A DNA stretch of 64,000 bases from Gammaproteobacteria bacterium (lineage in GTDB: Bacteria; Pseudomonadota; Gammaproteobacteria; Pseudomonadales; Pseudohongiellaceae). Where the stretch lies: positions 1 to 64,000 of the forward strand of contig JAJFKE010000040.1 of the NCBI GenBank assembly GCA_021773355.1, in the 5' to 3' direction. A model generated the notes under the pieces. That model saw only the letters and a list, made by a program, of their open reading frames with translations. It did no database searches and was not told where the DNA came from. The number at the start of each line of letters is the position of its first letter. The first letter of the stretch is position 1. The position numbers and the translations under genes were made by a program. This document shows, one piece after another, positions 1 to 7,297 of the stretch.

Positions 1-393
1 ACGTCGCCGCAGTACATCCCTGATACCGCGCGTTTCTTTGGGGTAAATATAGCCTGTGGGTAAAATATCCAGACTGAGTAAATGAGCCAGGAACCGAGCA
101 TCGGTAAAATCATTCGTGTACTTGATTCCATTGTATTGCTCTATGGCAGCAGGGTTGGCAAGGTGAACTCGGTGGCCTGCTTCCATCAGGCCATCTACTA
201 ACCAATACCAATTGTAAGTTGATTCCACGACACAGCCCTGCAGGCTTTGTTTGTAGGGGCTCAGGGCCTGCACAATGGTAGGTAGATCGTTAGTTAGTCG
301 CTTTTCGTAAACCTGCATACTGTTTTTATCTTGAATAGAAATCACGCTATTGTTTGAATGCAAATCAATTCCGCAATAAAGTGGTGTGGTCAT
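1..393 (-). CDS. IS110-family transposase, 3' part cut by window edge
   Basis: The reading frame is open from an ATG at 393 to the window edge (131 codons). The N-terminal region has the layout of the IS110/IS1111 DEDD (RuvC-like) transposase domain. It has an early Asp in a YCGIDLHSN context, a Glu in VVESTYNWYWLV about 50 residues later, and an Asp in NDFTDARFLAHLL. The KETRGIRDVLRRR stretch at the edge is also typical of the family. These enzymes move the element without terminal inverted repeats and act through a Holliday-junction-like mechanism. The C-terminal catalytic Ser motif lies outside the window, so intactness cannot be judged. The flanking DNA (476-930) is repeat-like and geneless. 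Confidence 0.88.
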   Translation of the reverse strand, partial: MTTPLYCGIDLHSNNSVISIQDKNSMQVYEKRLTNDLPTIVQALSPYKQSLQGCVVESTYNWYWLVDGLMEAGHRVHLANPAAIEQYNGIKYTNDFTDARFLAHLLSLDILPTGYIYPKETRGIRDVLRRR

Positions 394-1026
394 TAGCCTT
401 CTCCAATTTGGGATGGTAGTTAAAATCTTTCAACTCTAGTTTTACCACCGCACTGAGGAGTCGGCTAATGATTATCAGAATATGAGATATCCCCAGAAAA
501 TATTGAGCCAACTCAAAAGATTAACTTGTATTGAGCTGTTGTTTTCTGCTCAGCCGTTAGATTTGAACAATGAGCCAGAGACGAGGATTCAGAGGAACAG
601 AGGTGAATTTGAGCAGCTGTCAGAAATGGTGGCGGGGTTTCACTCGGATTGTTGACTGCCGAGGCTACCGAGACACGCAAAAATCTAACAAATAAGCAGG
701 AATTAAAGAAGTTGCGGTCACCTCCAGGGCGACATCCGTTCAGGAATTCATGAAACTGGAAAAGATTTGAGTTTGGGGGATAGCCTTTGTACTTCCTATA
801 CACAGATTTGGATGAACCATGTATTCACGCAACGTTCTTATCAGCAGGAGTGACCGGGATTGGTTGAGCGCGCTTGACGAAATCAGTGACAGCTTTTGGG
901 CCGTAAGCTGAAACAAACATGTTAAGTTGGACATCTAGAATTGGCCTCTGTATAAGACAATAGAATCGGCATCGCCGTCGAGACAATCGATAGTTGCTTG
1001 CCCGGGCGAAATAGGAGTTGATTACT
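394..1026. other. Geneless stretch upstream of the IS110 gene
   Basis: I see no credible gene here. It holds the leader of the IS110 gene, a partial copy of the hairpin repeat (476-600) and sequence of unclear origin. A ribosome-binding-like GGAG at about 1013 belongs to the next gene. Confidence 0.5.
476..600 (+). repeat. Partial copy of the hairpin-bearing intergenic repeat
   Basis: The segment shares blocks such as TGAGATATCCCCAGAAAATA, AGATTAACTTGT and AACAATGAGCCAGAGAC with 38889-39000. It also matches the complement of 59035-59145. It lacks the 19-bp inverted repeat found in those copies, so it is a truncated or diverged member. Confidence 0.6.
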
Positions 1027-1452
1027 ATGAAGTGGGTTTATCTATTTATTGGCATTATTGTCGGAATTCCTACCGCGTTTTTTGGTACGATCTACGCGGC
1101 CAGCGAACTGGGCGGTGAGGTCGTTGTGCTGCATCGCCAGAACGGCGATGGCTCGGTTAGCCGGGTCCGAATCTGGATCGTTGAAGATGATGAGGGCACA
1201 TGGGTCGAACATGGAGACGCAGATGCGGCGTGGCTCACCGCGCTGGATTCTGTTCCGGTCATTACACTTGAGCGAGCTGGCGAGTCTCGTCAGTATCATG
1301 CAATCGCAGAGCCCGATTTACACCAGCGGTATCATGAGCTCCGTCTCAAGAAGTATGGCCTCGCAGATCAGTTGATTGAGCTAATGACCGGAGATGTGGC
1401 TGATTGTACGGGTGTCCCTGTTCGTCTCGACGGAACCGAAGTGTCTCCTTAA
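1027..1452 (+). CDS. Membrane-anchored small protein, possibly split-barrel (nitroreductase-like) fold
   Basis: A 141-residue protein with one hydrophobic segment at residues 3-25 followed by a soluble domain of about 110 residues. The domain (EVVVLHRQ, RVRIWIVEDDEGTWVEHGDADAAWL, PVITLERAG) is reminiscent of deazaflavin-dependent nitroreductase or PNPOx-type split beta barrels. Those have short strands, a conserved tryptophan and a 'positional' loop, but the match is by eye only. I chose the ATG at 1027 because GGAG at 1013-1016 is well placed; a TTG three codons earlier is possible. It stands alone. The anchored protein at 27179-27679 has a similar general design. Function unknown. Confidence 0.6.
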   Translation: MKWVYLFIGIIVGIPTAFFGTIYAASELGGEVVVLHRQNGDGSVSRVRIWIVEDDEGTWVEHGDADAAWLTALDSVPVITLERAGESRQYHAIAEPDLHQRYHELRLKKYGLADQLIELMTGDVADCTGVPVRLDGTEVSP

Positions 1453-1713
1453 GCGAAATCAAGGTCAGTGTGGAATTAATCTTGTGTACAAATGGAGACT
1501 TAATCCCAAAAGCTTTCTGACCGTATTTATTATTCTGTCTCCATTTTCCTAGTACTGTGAGTATTCAATATGCTCCCATAACTTACTCTGAGCCTGAGCT
1601 CTTCCTGAAGTAGACAAAGAATCGGACTACAGATTTGCTTGCCGATTTTTCATACTGAGCTAATGTAAAACTTTATATTCGTATAACCGATCTTGGGTCG
1701 ACGAATAAAAAAG

Positions 1714-2220
1714 GTGAATAAAAAATGGGGAAGAGTAAGAAATCTAAGCATTTTGTTTTTCATGGTACTACTGTTGGCGATAGGGAACACAAATATAACG
1801 GCACAAGAAGCCTTTTTGAATGGATCAGTGCTTATTCTTCCGGTGATACAGGTGGGAGATCAGTTCTTCTCGGTCAAGCTGACCCTATTGCCCAATTCGA
1901 ATCCTGCGGCTTTGCAACTAACTGAGGCTTCTGAAGTTCTCTCTCCCAACTTAAATTATGTAAACAACTTTGTTAACGGAACAGCTACAATTCCTGCTCT
2001 CTTCTCTGATTTATTTCTAACCGGTTTCACATTTCCTGTCAGACCGAACTGGTGCTATTCTTCTCAAAACCCAATGTGTTACTTTAGATACTTTAGATAC
2101 TTTAGATACTTTAGATACTTTAGATACTTTAGATACTTTAGATACTTTAGATACTTTAGATACTTTAGATACTTTAGATACTTTAGATACTTTAGAAGTA
2201 CTGACTTTTGCAGCCTATGA
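1714..2220 (+). CDS. Secreted hypothetical protein with (Tyr-Phe-Arg)13 tail
   Basis: About 168 residues from a GTG at 1714. The start is uncertain: a TTG at 1693 and an ATG at 1762 are alternatives. A strongly hydrophobic signal segment (LSILFFMVLLLAIG) is followed by a short beta-type region (GSVLILPVIQVGDQFFSVKLTLLP). It then ends in 13 perfect copies of Tyr-Phe-Arg encoded by a 9-bp tandem repeat. The stop codon overlaps the ATG of the downstream esterase in an ATGA arrangement, so the two may be translationally coupled. I do not recognise the family. The repeat probably replaced or extended the natural C-terminus. Confidence 0.5.
   Translation: MNKKWGRVRNLSILFFMVLLLAIGNTNITAQEAFLNGSVLILPVIQVGDQFFSVKLTLLPNSNPAALQLTEASEVLSPNLNYVNNFVNGTATIPALFSDLFLTGFTFPVRPNWCYSSQNPMCYFRYFRYFRYFRYFRYFRYFRYFRYFRYFRYFRYFRYFRSTDFCSL
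2080..2196 (+). repeat. 9-bp tandem repeat, 13 copies (TACTTTAGA)
   Basis: Thirteen uninterrupted copies of TACTTTAGA occupy 117 bp. Because the unit is 9 bp, changes in copy number keep the reading frame and only lengthen or shorten a Tyr-Phe-Arg tail. Confidence 0.97.
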
Positions 2221-3080
2221 AAATTCCATATCATCTGTTTTTGTTTGTGACGATTATGCTCTCTGCGCCGATTGCTCTGGCTCAGCTCGCAGCAAATCCC
2301 GATGTGCTTGAGGGCTCAACAAGTTATACCTATAAATCAATCAATGATATTAATCTACGGCTTCATATATTTGAACCAAGCTCCGGGGAAGTCGCCCAAG
2401 CAAAGCCTGCAATCGTATTTTTCTTCGGCGGTGGTTGGCGCCAAGGCTCAGTAACGCAATTTCTGCCCCATTCCCAATATCTTTCGTCACAGGGAATGGT
2501 AGCGATTGTTGCAGACTACCGTGTTATGAATCGACACGGTAGCAACGTGCTGGCGGCAATTGCCGACGCTAAATCTGCGATTCGATGGGTACGCAGTCAT
2601 GCCATGGAATTGAATATTGATCCCGACCGAATAGCAGCCGCTGGAGGATCAGCCGGTGGTCATCTTGCTGTCGCGACTTCCGTAGTCCTCAACTTCGATG
2701 AGCCTACGGAAGATAAAAACATCAGTTCCCAGCCAAATGCACTCGTCCTGTTTAATCCAGCGGTCAATACCAAAGAAATCGGTGAACGCAACCCTGAAAG
2801 GTTTGGCAATAGGGGCGAGCAAGCTTCTCCGCTGCATCAGCTCCGTGACCGATCTGTACCTACAATCATTTTTCACGGTAAGGCAGACACTACTGTTCCC
2901 TTTTCTCACGCGGTCGAATACTGCGAAAAACTTGAGCAGCTCGGTGGTAATTGCACGCTTTTTGGTTACGAGGATGCGGAGCATGGATTCTTCAATAAGG
3001 GCCGGTCCAATGATCGCTGGTATACGCCGACGCTTGCCGAAACTCACAAATTTCTAAGCCGATTGGCTTATCTTCAATAG
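2217..3080 (+). CDS. Secreted alpha/beta hydrolase (acetyl-esterase / BD-FAE type)
   Basis: A 287-residue serine hydrolase with an N-terminal signal peptide (LFLFVTIMLSAPIALA). It carries the hallmarks of carboxylesterases of the acetyl-xylan-esterase/BD-FAE group. These are an oxyanion block FFGGGWRQGS, the nucleophile elbow GGSAGGH, an acid in HGKADTTVP, and the histidine in DAEHGFF near the C-terminus. It should hydrolyse esters in the periplasm; the substrate cannot be inferred. The ATG at 2217 overlaps the stop of the upstream (YFR)n protein by four bases, suggesting a two-gene unit. No partner polysaccharide gene is adjacent. Confidence 0.88.
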   Translation: MKIPYHLFLFVTIMLSAPIALAQLAANPDVLEGSTSYTYKSINDINLRLHIFEPSSGEVAQAKPAIVFFFGGGWRQGSVTQFLPHSQYLSSQGMVAIVADYRVMNRHGSNVLAAIADAKSAIRWVRSHAMELNIDPDRIAAAGGSAGGHLAVATSVVLNFDEPTEDKNISSQPNALVLFNPAVNTKEIGERNPERFGNRGEQASPLHQLRDRSVPTIIFHGKADTTVPFSHAVEYCEKLEQLGGNCTLFGYEDAEHGFFNKGRSNDRWYTPTLAETHKFLSRLAYLQ

Positions 3081-3193
3081 CACTAAAACAACGAGGGGGC
3101 AGACTGTAGCTCCGCAGTTTTTTGAATGACAAAGCACTACTGCTCAAATAGATGTGCTACAGTTTGAATCCACGTCTACATAGTCTGGGGCCA

Positions 3194-3733
3194 TTACTGT
3201 GAGTTTCGTCGCTTCCTTTCCCAATTATCGATTCCAGAAATGAAACTCACAGGGCATTGATGCTCATTCGATCCTTTGCCAGTGACCTTGCCGAATAAAT
3301 CAGGTATTGCGCGCATTTCACAGCCCGGAGTGGCCAACGCAGCTGCGAGCAAGAAAGAGATTCCCAGATGGCTAAAAAAGTATCCTAACCAGGCAAGCAG
3401 AGCGAGCCCTAGAACATTACTATTTACATCTCCATTAATGACATAACCGCCTAAGGCGATAGCGGCGAAGCAAACTAACGAAGTAACCAGTGGATAGTGA
3501 TGCCAGTCTTTAGTAAATCCTATATTTATAACGTAGTTGAATATGCAGATTGCAGCCAGGAGCATGAGAGCTAAGTTAGGAAGATATTGAATCGGCCTTT
3601 CTATAAAATCGGGAGCAATATTAGTCAGATCCCAGAGCGCATGCATGCACAACAACCCCAGAGAGAGTCTTACAATCCGACCTATTGGCCCTGGTTTGAT
3701 AAGCGCACCTTGTTCTAGCAGTTTCAATGACAT
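3194..3733 (-). CDS. Polytopic membrane protein of the mer-like island
   Basis: A 179-residue protein starting with a conserved-looking GPIGRIVRLSLG block just before the first helix, followed by about four more hydrophobic segments. A hydrophilic C-terminal tail contains ATPGCEMRAIPDLFGKVTG with Cys residues. Proteins of this type occur beside small GDCCxxCSYG proteins in mercury-type clusters, and here the gene follows one directly (24-bp gap). I infer a role in metal handling or transport but do not recognise a named family. It is probably transcribed from the merR-facing promoter at 4156-4186. Confidence 0.7.
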   Translation of the reverse strand: MSLKLLEQGALIKPGPIGRIVRLSLGLLCMHALWDLTNIAPDFIERPIQYLPNLALMLLAAICIFNYVINIGFTKDWHHYPLVTSLVCFAAIALGGYVINGDVNSNVLGLALLAWLGYFFSHLGISFLLAAALATPGCEMRAIPDLFGKVTGKGSNEHQCPVSFISGIDNWERKRRNSQ

Positions 3734-3757
3734 TTAATGTCCTCATACGAAACAAAT

Positions 3758-3967
3758 TTAGGCAACGCAATTTCCTTCCTCAACAGGAGGGCAAGAAACC
3801 GAGCCGTAGGAACAATATACGCAACAATCCCCTTGCCGAGGCTTAAGAACCTCATTGCAGTTTGAGCAAATATAGAAAAACTGACAAAAATCCGTTGGCA
3901 TTATCTCGGTCTGCCTGTAATCACAATTCGGGCATGTAATGGTCGATTTCAAGTTTACTTCCGACAC
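3758..3967 (-). CDS. Small cysteine-rich GDCCxxCSYG protein
   Basis: A 69-residue protein with two zinc-ribbon-like CxxC pairs (CPNCDY, CSNCNE) and a C-terminal GDCCVYCSYGSVSCPP block. In my knowledge of mer loci this motif marks a small conserved protein encoded near merT/merP-type genes; its biochemical role is not established. The GTG start at 3967 overlaps the end of the merT remnant by 13 bases, so it is translated as part of the same transcript. The density of cysteines fits soft-metal binding. Confidence 0.82.
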   Translation of the reverse strand: MSEVNLKSTITCPNCDYRQTEIMPTDFCQFFYICSNCNEVLKPRQGDCCVYCSYGSVSCPPVEEGNCVA

Positions 3968-4122
3968 AGCTTTTCCTGTTGCAGATTCTTAGGTTGACCA
4001 ATAATCGGGGCAATGCAGCAAGAATATCCGGCGCTGGCACCAACAAAACTTACAACAGCCCGCCGTGTACTTCTGTATCGAATTAGCCCGTTTATGCCGC
4101 CCCTGACATCTGTTTCAAACAT
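3955..4122 (-). pseudogene. merT-like remnant (first membrane helix only)
   Basis: An ATG at 4122, preceded by AGGA seven bases upstream, opens a 55-residue frame. Its middle (AVVSFVGASAGYSCCIAPIIG) looks like the first transmembrane helix and paired-cysteine site of the mercuric carrier MerT. Full MerT is about 116 residues with three helices. Here the frame turns hydrophilic and stops after the CC pair. It therefore looks like an internal deletion that left the promoter and start region in place. It could instead be a genuine short leader protein. The first position is set by the MerR-type promoter immediately upstream. Confidence 0.45.
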
Positions 4123-4155
4123 GAATTTTCCTTGCAAATTCCAGCTCAGAGAATT

Positions 4156-4186
4156 ATTCTACTTCCTGTAGTTACTACAGGATCAA
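4156..4186 (-). promoter_or_regulatory. MerR-type promoter and operator, leftward
   Basis: Read on the minus strand there is a -35 TTGATC (4186-4181) and a -10 TAGAAT (4161-4156) separated by 19 bp. This is the long spacer typical of MerR-activated promoters. The spacer contains the perfect dyad TCCTGTAG-TAA-CTACAGGA (4164-4182). It lies between merR and the leftward island genes. Confidence 0.85.
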
Positions 4187-4210
4187 GGAAATAGTGAAGA
4201 AGGTGAAAAC

Positions 4211-4630
4211 ATGAAGCCATATTCCATTGGAGAATTATCAAGTAAGACTGGTGTAAATATTGAGACCATCCGCTATTACGAGCGCGAGGCTATCTTGCCA
4301 AAGGCCACTCGAAGCTCAAATGACAGAAGAGTTTATGACGACGAAGATGTTAAACGCTTGCACTTCATCCACAAATGCAGAAATCTTGGGTTCTCGCTGA
4401 AAGAAATTATTAGTCTTATGAGCTTGGTAGATGCAGGAAACTATACTTGTAAACAGGTGCATGAACTGATTTTACTGCATGCAAAAGATGTGAGCGAAAA
4501 AATAAGCGACTTAAGAAGAATGGAACATGTGTTGTTTGAAATGGCCGATCAGTGTAGCCAGGGCAATGTGGCCGAGTGCCCTATTATCGATAGCTTATTC
4601 GACAATCAATTGCTTGAGACGCTGAGTTAA
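4211..4630 (+). CDS. merR: MerR, mercury-responsive transcriptional regulator
   Basis: A 139-residue MerR-family regulator. The winged helix is at residues 3-70 (YSIGELSSKTGVNIETIRYYERE), then a dimerisation coiled coil, then the effector site. Three cysteines at residues 80, 115 and 123 match the spacing of the Hg(II)-binding Cys triad of classical MerR (82, 117, 126), including the QCSQGNVAECPII loop. It should repress and, with Hg(II), activate the leftward promoter at 4156-4186 and probably the similar promoter at 5347-5377. Its ATG has AAGGTG six bases upstream. The 3' end overlaps the convergent MerP-thioredoxin gene by 36 bp. No merA reductase is present in the window. Confidence 0.9.
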   Translation: MKPYSIGELSSKTGVNIETIRYYEREAILPKATRSSNDRRVYDDEDVKRLHFIHKCRNLGFSLKEIISLMSLVDAGNYTCKQVHELILLHAKDVSEKISDLRRMEHVLFEMADQCSQGNVAECPIIDSLFDNQLLETLS

Positions 4631-5299
4631 TTCTTCAGGTTTAACAAATCCAACCGATCTGTAAATCTCTTCCCCTTTTGAATTGACGACTAACAATGTA
4701 GGCATGCCCACCACTTTAAAAAAACTGGTGGCCAGCTCATATTCATCGGTATCCACTTTCAAAACAACATAGGACTCTAGAGCCTGTTGAACAACAGATT
4801 CATTAAGCGTGCTTTCCTCCAACACCTTACAAGCAGCACACCACTCAGCATAAAAGTCGATGAAAATATGCCTGCCACTGTCTATACCTTCAGTGAGCGC
4901 AGACGCAATCGGTTCTGGAACACTGGCGCTCTGACTTTGTTCGGACTCGGCAGCGTCAGGCTCATTAATACCCGGGCGATACCCAAGCTCAAGAATCGCT
5001 GCATACATATCGTCTAGGGAAACCAGATCTGTTTCATATTCGATAGTAAATGCGTCTCGCTCGAGATTGACGTCAATGTTTTCCTTTTTAATACCAGGCA
5101 ACTCTGACAGAGCTGCTACCACACTATCGGGTCAGCTCATTCAAGTGACGCCGCCGCTACTTTTCATCATGCCTTCAACGAAAAGAGTGACCTGAGACAA
5201 CTCTGCCTCAACTGCGGCTGCTTTCACTGATAGAGACAGCATGAAAATCATACTCAATAGAGAGAGGGCGCTTATCAAGCTAGTCTTTAGCTCATTCAT
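4595..5299 (-). CDS. Candidate selenoprotein: secreted MerP-like (HMA) domain with UxxU, fused to thioredoxin domain
   Basis: From an ATG at 5299 (GGAG upstream) the frame runs to 4595 and is interrupted only by two UGA codons at 5143-5141 and 5134-5132, codons 53 and 56. Reading them as selenocysteine gives 234 residues. These comprise a signal peptide (1-28), an HMA/MerP-like domain (about 34-106), a linker, and a thioredoxin domain (about 120-234) with WCAACK and cis-Pro GMPTLLV, closest to the DsbD C-terminal type. The UGAs fall exactly at the two metal-binding cysteines of the HMA consensus GMTCxxC (here GGVT-U-MS-U-PDSVVAAL). A SECIS-like hairpin follows (5098-5116). A MerR-type promoter lies upstream. 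The alternative is a gene broken by two nonsense changes, but that would not explain the position of both stops, the intact frame and the hairpin. Selenocysteine machinery is not in the window. Confidence 0.8.
5098..5116 (-). promoter_or_regulatory. Bacterial SECIS-like hairpin
   Basis: On the mRNA the sequence GCAGCUCU-GUC-AGAGUUGC forms an 8-bp stem (one G-U pair) with a three-base loop starting GU. The loop begins 23 nt after the second UGA and 32 nt after the first. Both fall inside the 16-37 nt window known for bacterial SECIS elements, which also favour a G or GU at the start of the loop. Confidence 0.7.
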
Positions 5300-5346
5300 T
5301 GAATTTATAGGCTCCACTGAATTATGAGGACATATAGAGGTTTGGT

Positions 5347-5377
5347 AGTGTAGAACCTGAACCTACTACAGGAGCAA
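5347..5377 (-). promoter_or_regulatory. Second MerR-type promoter, upstream of the UGA-containing gene
   Basis: Minus-strand -35 TTGCTC (5377-5372) and -10 TACACT (5352-5347) are again separated by 19 bp. The spacer begins with the same half-site CTGTAG as the promoter facing merR, while the second half (GGTTCAGG) is less symmetrical. It is about 50 bp from the start at 5299. Confidence 0.7.
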
Positions 5378-5458
5378 GTGATTTCCCGTTCAACTATCTG
5401 TAATATAAATGTGCTCACAGTAAAAGATTCAGTGAATTTGCAAACAAACACTCAGTAA

Positions 5459-5628
5459 ATCCGTAGCACACTTCGCTATTACAGTTCTAACTCATTGATT
5501 CAATGAGAGAATCGGTCAGGCAGTCTACTTAAAACTCTTCGCGGCAGTTCGAAAAAACTTTCTTCTATCAGCTTTGGGAATAGCTGAATCGCTCTAGTGC
5601 TTCTAACCGCATCGATCCCTGGACACCA
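5459..5628 (+). repeat. tRNA-like dispersed repeat, copy A
   Basis: This copy contains the 5' block (GTAGCACACTTCG, CTCATTGATTCAAT, GAATCGGTCAGG), an anticodon-arm-like ACTTAAAACTC, a T-arm-like GGCAGTTCGA, a 75-bp insert of the 'CAGCTTTGGGAATAGCTGAATCG' type (shared with copy F), and the end block ATCGATCCCTGGACACCA. Confidence 0.85.
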
Positions 5629-5717
5629 TCATTTATTGGGTCCGTACCGGAGACATAGGTAACGGTTATTCTGCGGAAATACGTCAATCTAAAGCAATAT
5701 TATGCTGCCTCAATTCA

Positions 5718-6587
5718 CTACCACTGCGGCGGGCTAAATGGGCTGTAGTATTTCTCAACTATTTCATATAGCTGCCCCGATTGCGTTAGCGCTCGAATAC
5801 GTTGATTTACAAAGTTTCGAAACGAATCGGGTTGATGGGGGCTAAAAATCAGATGAGCATCATTTGTTGGTACAATCTTCATTGCGTTGTGAAATTCAAC
5901 ATCGGCTAGTGAAAGCCCTGCCGATTCGAGGTTGTAAATCATGCGCGCCTGCCAACCAATCACAACATCTCCGCGCCGATGCCGAAGCATTTCTAGTGCG
6001 CCGGAGGGACTGAATGCTCTAACAACACGTACGTTGCTGTCGATATCTCCATCAAGGATTGATTCAAGATGGCGATCGAGACCGGGATATTGGAAATTCT
6101 CAATTAGAATTAGGGTTCGATCATTGAAATCTTCGTACTCCTGAATTTTGAAGTTATTATCTCTGAGGGTTACTGCAACATGATTAAACGGAAAGATTGG
6201 CTGCTCTGACAGTTCGAATCGTGCTGCGGTGTCAGAGCTGTCAGGAAAACCGTGAAGTATCCAGTCGTCTCTTTCATCTAATTCGGTATTCATACGTTGC
6301 CAAGGCAGGACCAGGGGATCGATTATATAATTTGAGTCTTGATAGATTAGTTTAACAATCTCCGTCAAGATGCCTCCCGCCATAGGGTCGCCAGCACTTA
6401 CGATCATGATGGGCTCAACAGTTTCTGCGAGTATCATGTAGGTGACGTGCTCAACAGAGAAGGAATTTGTTGGCGAAGGTTCTGCAGCCTGCCCCGGGTA
6501 ATTGACAATCAAAATCAGAGTAAGCAGCAGCGATTGCCGGCAAGAGTTGATAAGATTTTTATTTTGGTAGCTCAGTCGGTTTCCCAC
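5718..6587 (-). CDS. Periplasmic solute-binding protein, family 3 type
   Basis: About 289 residues with a signal peptide (SLLLTLILIVNYPGQAA). The fold resembles family-3 extracellular solute-binding proteins, with a two-lobe layout, LPWQRMNTELDERDDWILHGFPD in the first lobe, and the segment ALEMLRHRRGDVVIGWQARM in the second. No ABC permease or ATPase is adjacent. Instead the GTG start overlaps the end of a response-regulator gene by 16 bp. The likely role is therefore ligand sensing for, or output of, the two-component system rather than uptake. Similar stand-alone binding proteins act as periplasmic sensors, but that is inference here. Confidence 0.75.
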   Translation of the reverse strand: MGNRLSYQNKNLINSCRQSLLLTLILIVNYPGQAAEPSPTNSFSVEHVTYMILAETVEPIMIVSAGDPMAGGILTEIVKLIYQDSNYIIDPLVLPWQRMNTELDERDDWILHGFPDSSDTAARFELSEQPIFPFNHVAVTLRDNNFKIQEYEDFNDRTLILIENFQYPGLDRHLESILDGDIDSNVRVVRAFSPSGALEMLRHRRGDVVIGWQARMIYNLESAGLSLADVEFHNAMKIVPTNDAHLIFSPHQPDSFRNFVNQRIRALTQSGQLYEIVEKYYSPFSPPQW

Positions 6588-7297
6588 GGAGTTGTCCTCA
6601 GAACATAGCCTATATTCCTTACCGTCCGAATCAATTCAGGTTTGGACGGATCCTGCTCAAGCTTTTTGCGTAGCCTGGTAATTCTAACGTCTATGCTGCG
6701 ATCAAATGGATTCCAGTCGCGGTGTGACGATCTTTCAAGTAACTCATCACGTGACACAGCTGTATTTGCTTTCTCAACTAGAATGGTCAAGATATCCAGG
6801 TCACCTGCGGATAATTCTGGAAAGAAACCATCGAGCCCCTGCAGCGTCCGCTTTGATGTGTCGAATAACCAGTTGCCGAAACATACATTGTTTGGATTGA
6901 CTCCAGAGTCTTCTTCTCCTTCTGGCCACATTCGACGCAGTACGCTGTGTATTCTGGCCAGCAATTCACGGGAATTGAACGGTTTGATTACATAGTCATC
7001 GGCGCCGCTCTCAAGTCCAAGCACGCGATCTTCAGGGTCGCCATGCCCGGTTAACATGATTATTCCGCAAGTGTATTTTGCTTTGATCTGACTCGCTAAT
7101 TGAATACCGTCTATGCCTGGCAATCCGACATCGAGCAAGACTAAGTCTGCTCGATCAGATTGCATCACCTGTTTCATCTCATCGCCGTTTGCGGCTAGGG
7201 AAACTCTAAATCGGCGAAGTTCCAAATACTCACAAACCGAGTCACGCATCTCGGGATCATCATCAACCACCAGAATGTGCTTGCCGTCAAACGCCAC
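6572..7297 (-). CDS. OmpR/PhoB-family response regulator
   Basis: A 241-residue two-domain regulator. The receiver domain (about 6-120) has the acidic pocket VVDDDPEMRD, the phospho-acceptor Asp in LLDVGLPG, the Thr in MLTGHG and the Lys in YVIKPF. The C-terminal winged helix (about 140-238) has RSIDVRITRLRKKLEQDP and IRTVRNIGYVLR, the recognition-helix and wing signature of OmpR-type factors. I chose the GTG at 7297, which overlaps the kinase stop by 11 bp and has GAGG nine bases upstream. Upstream in-frame starts lie inside the kinase gene. It should bind DNA when phosphorylated by the kinase encoded just before it. Confidence 0.92.
   Translation of the reverse strand: MAFDGKHILVVDDDPEMRDSVCEYLELRRFRVSLAANGDEMKQVMQSDRADLVLLDVGLPGIDGIQLASQIKAKYTCGIIMLTGHGDPEDRVLGLESGADDYVIKPFNSRELLARIHSVLRRMWPEGEEDSGVNPNNVCFGNWLFDTSKRTLQGLDGFFPELSAGDLDILTILVEKANTAVSRDELLERSSHRDWNPFDRSIDVRITRLRKKLEQDPSKPELIRTVRNIGYVLRTTPWETD

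Noticed and set aside
513..934. Two overlapping minus-strand open frames (96 and 64 codons) upstream of the first plus-strand gene
   Set aside because: They lie across a repeat, have no ribosome sites or family features, and have odd composition.
2080..2196. Phase-variable repeat that shifts the reading frame
   Set aside because: The unit is nine bases, so slippage cannot change the frame.
5120..5299. Treating the MerP-thioredoxin gene as starting at the GTG at 5122 after the UGA codons
   Set aside because: That would remove the export signal and the first part of the HMA domain, while an ATG with a ribosome site and a MerR-type promoter sit further upstream in the same frame.
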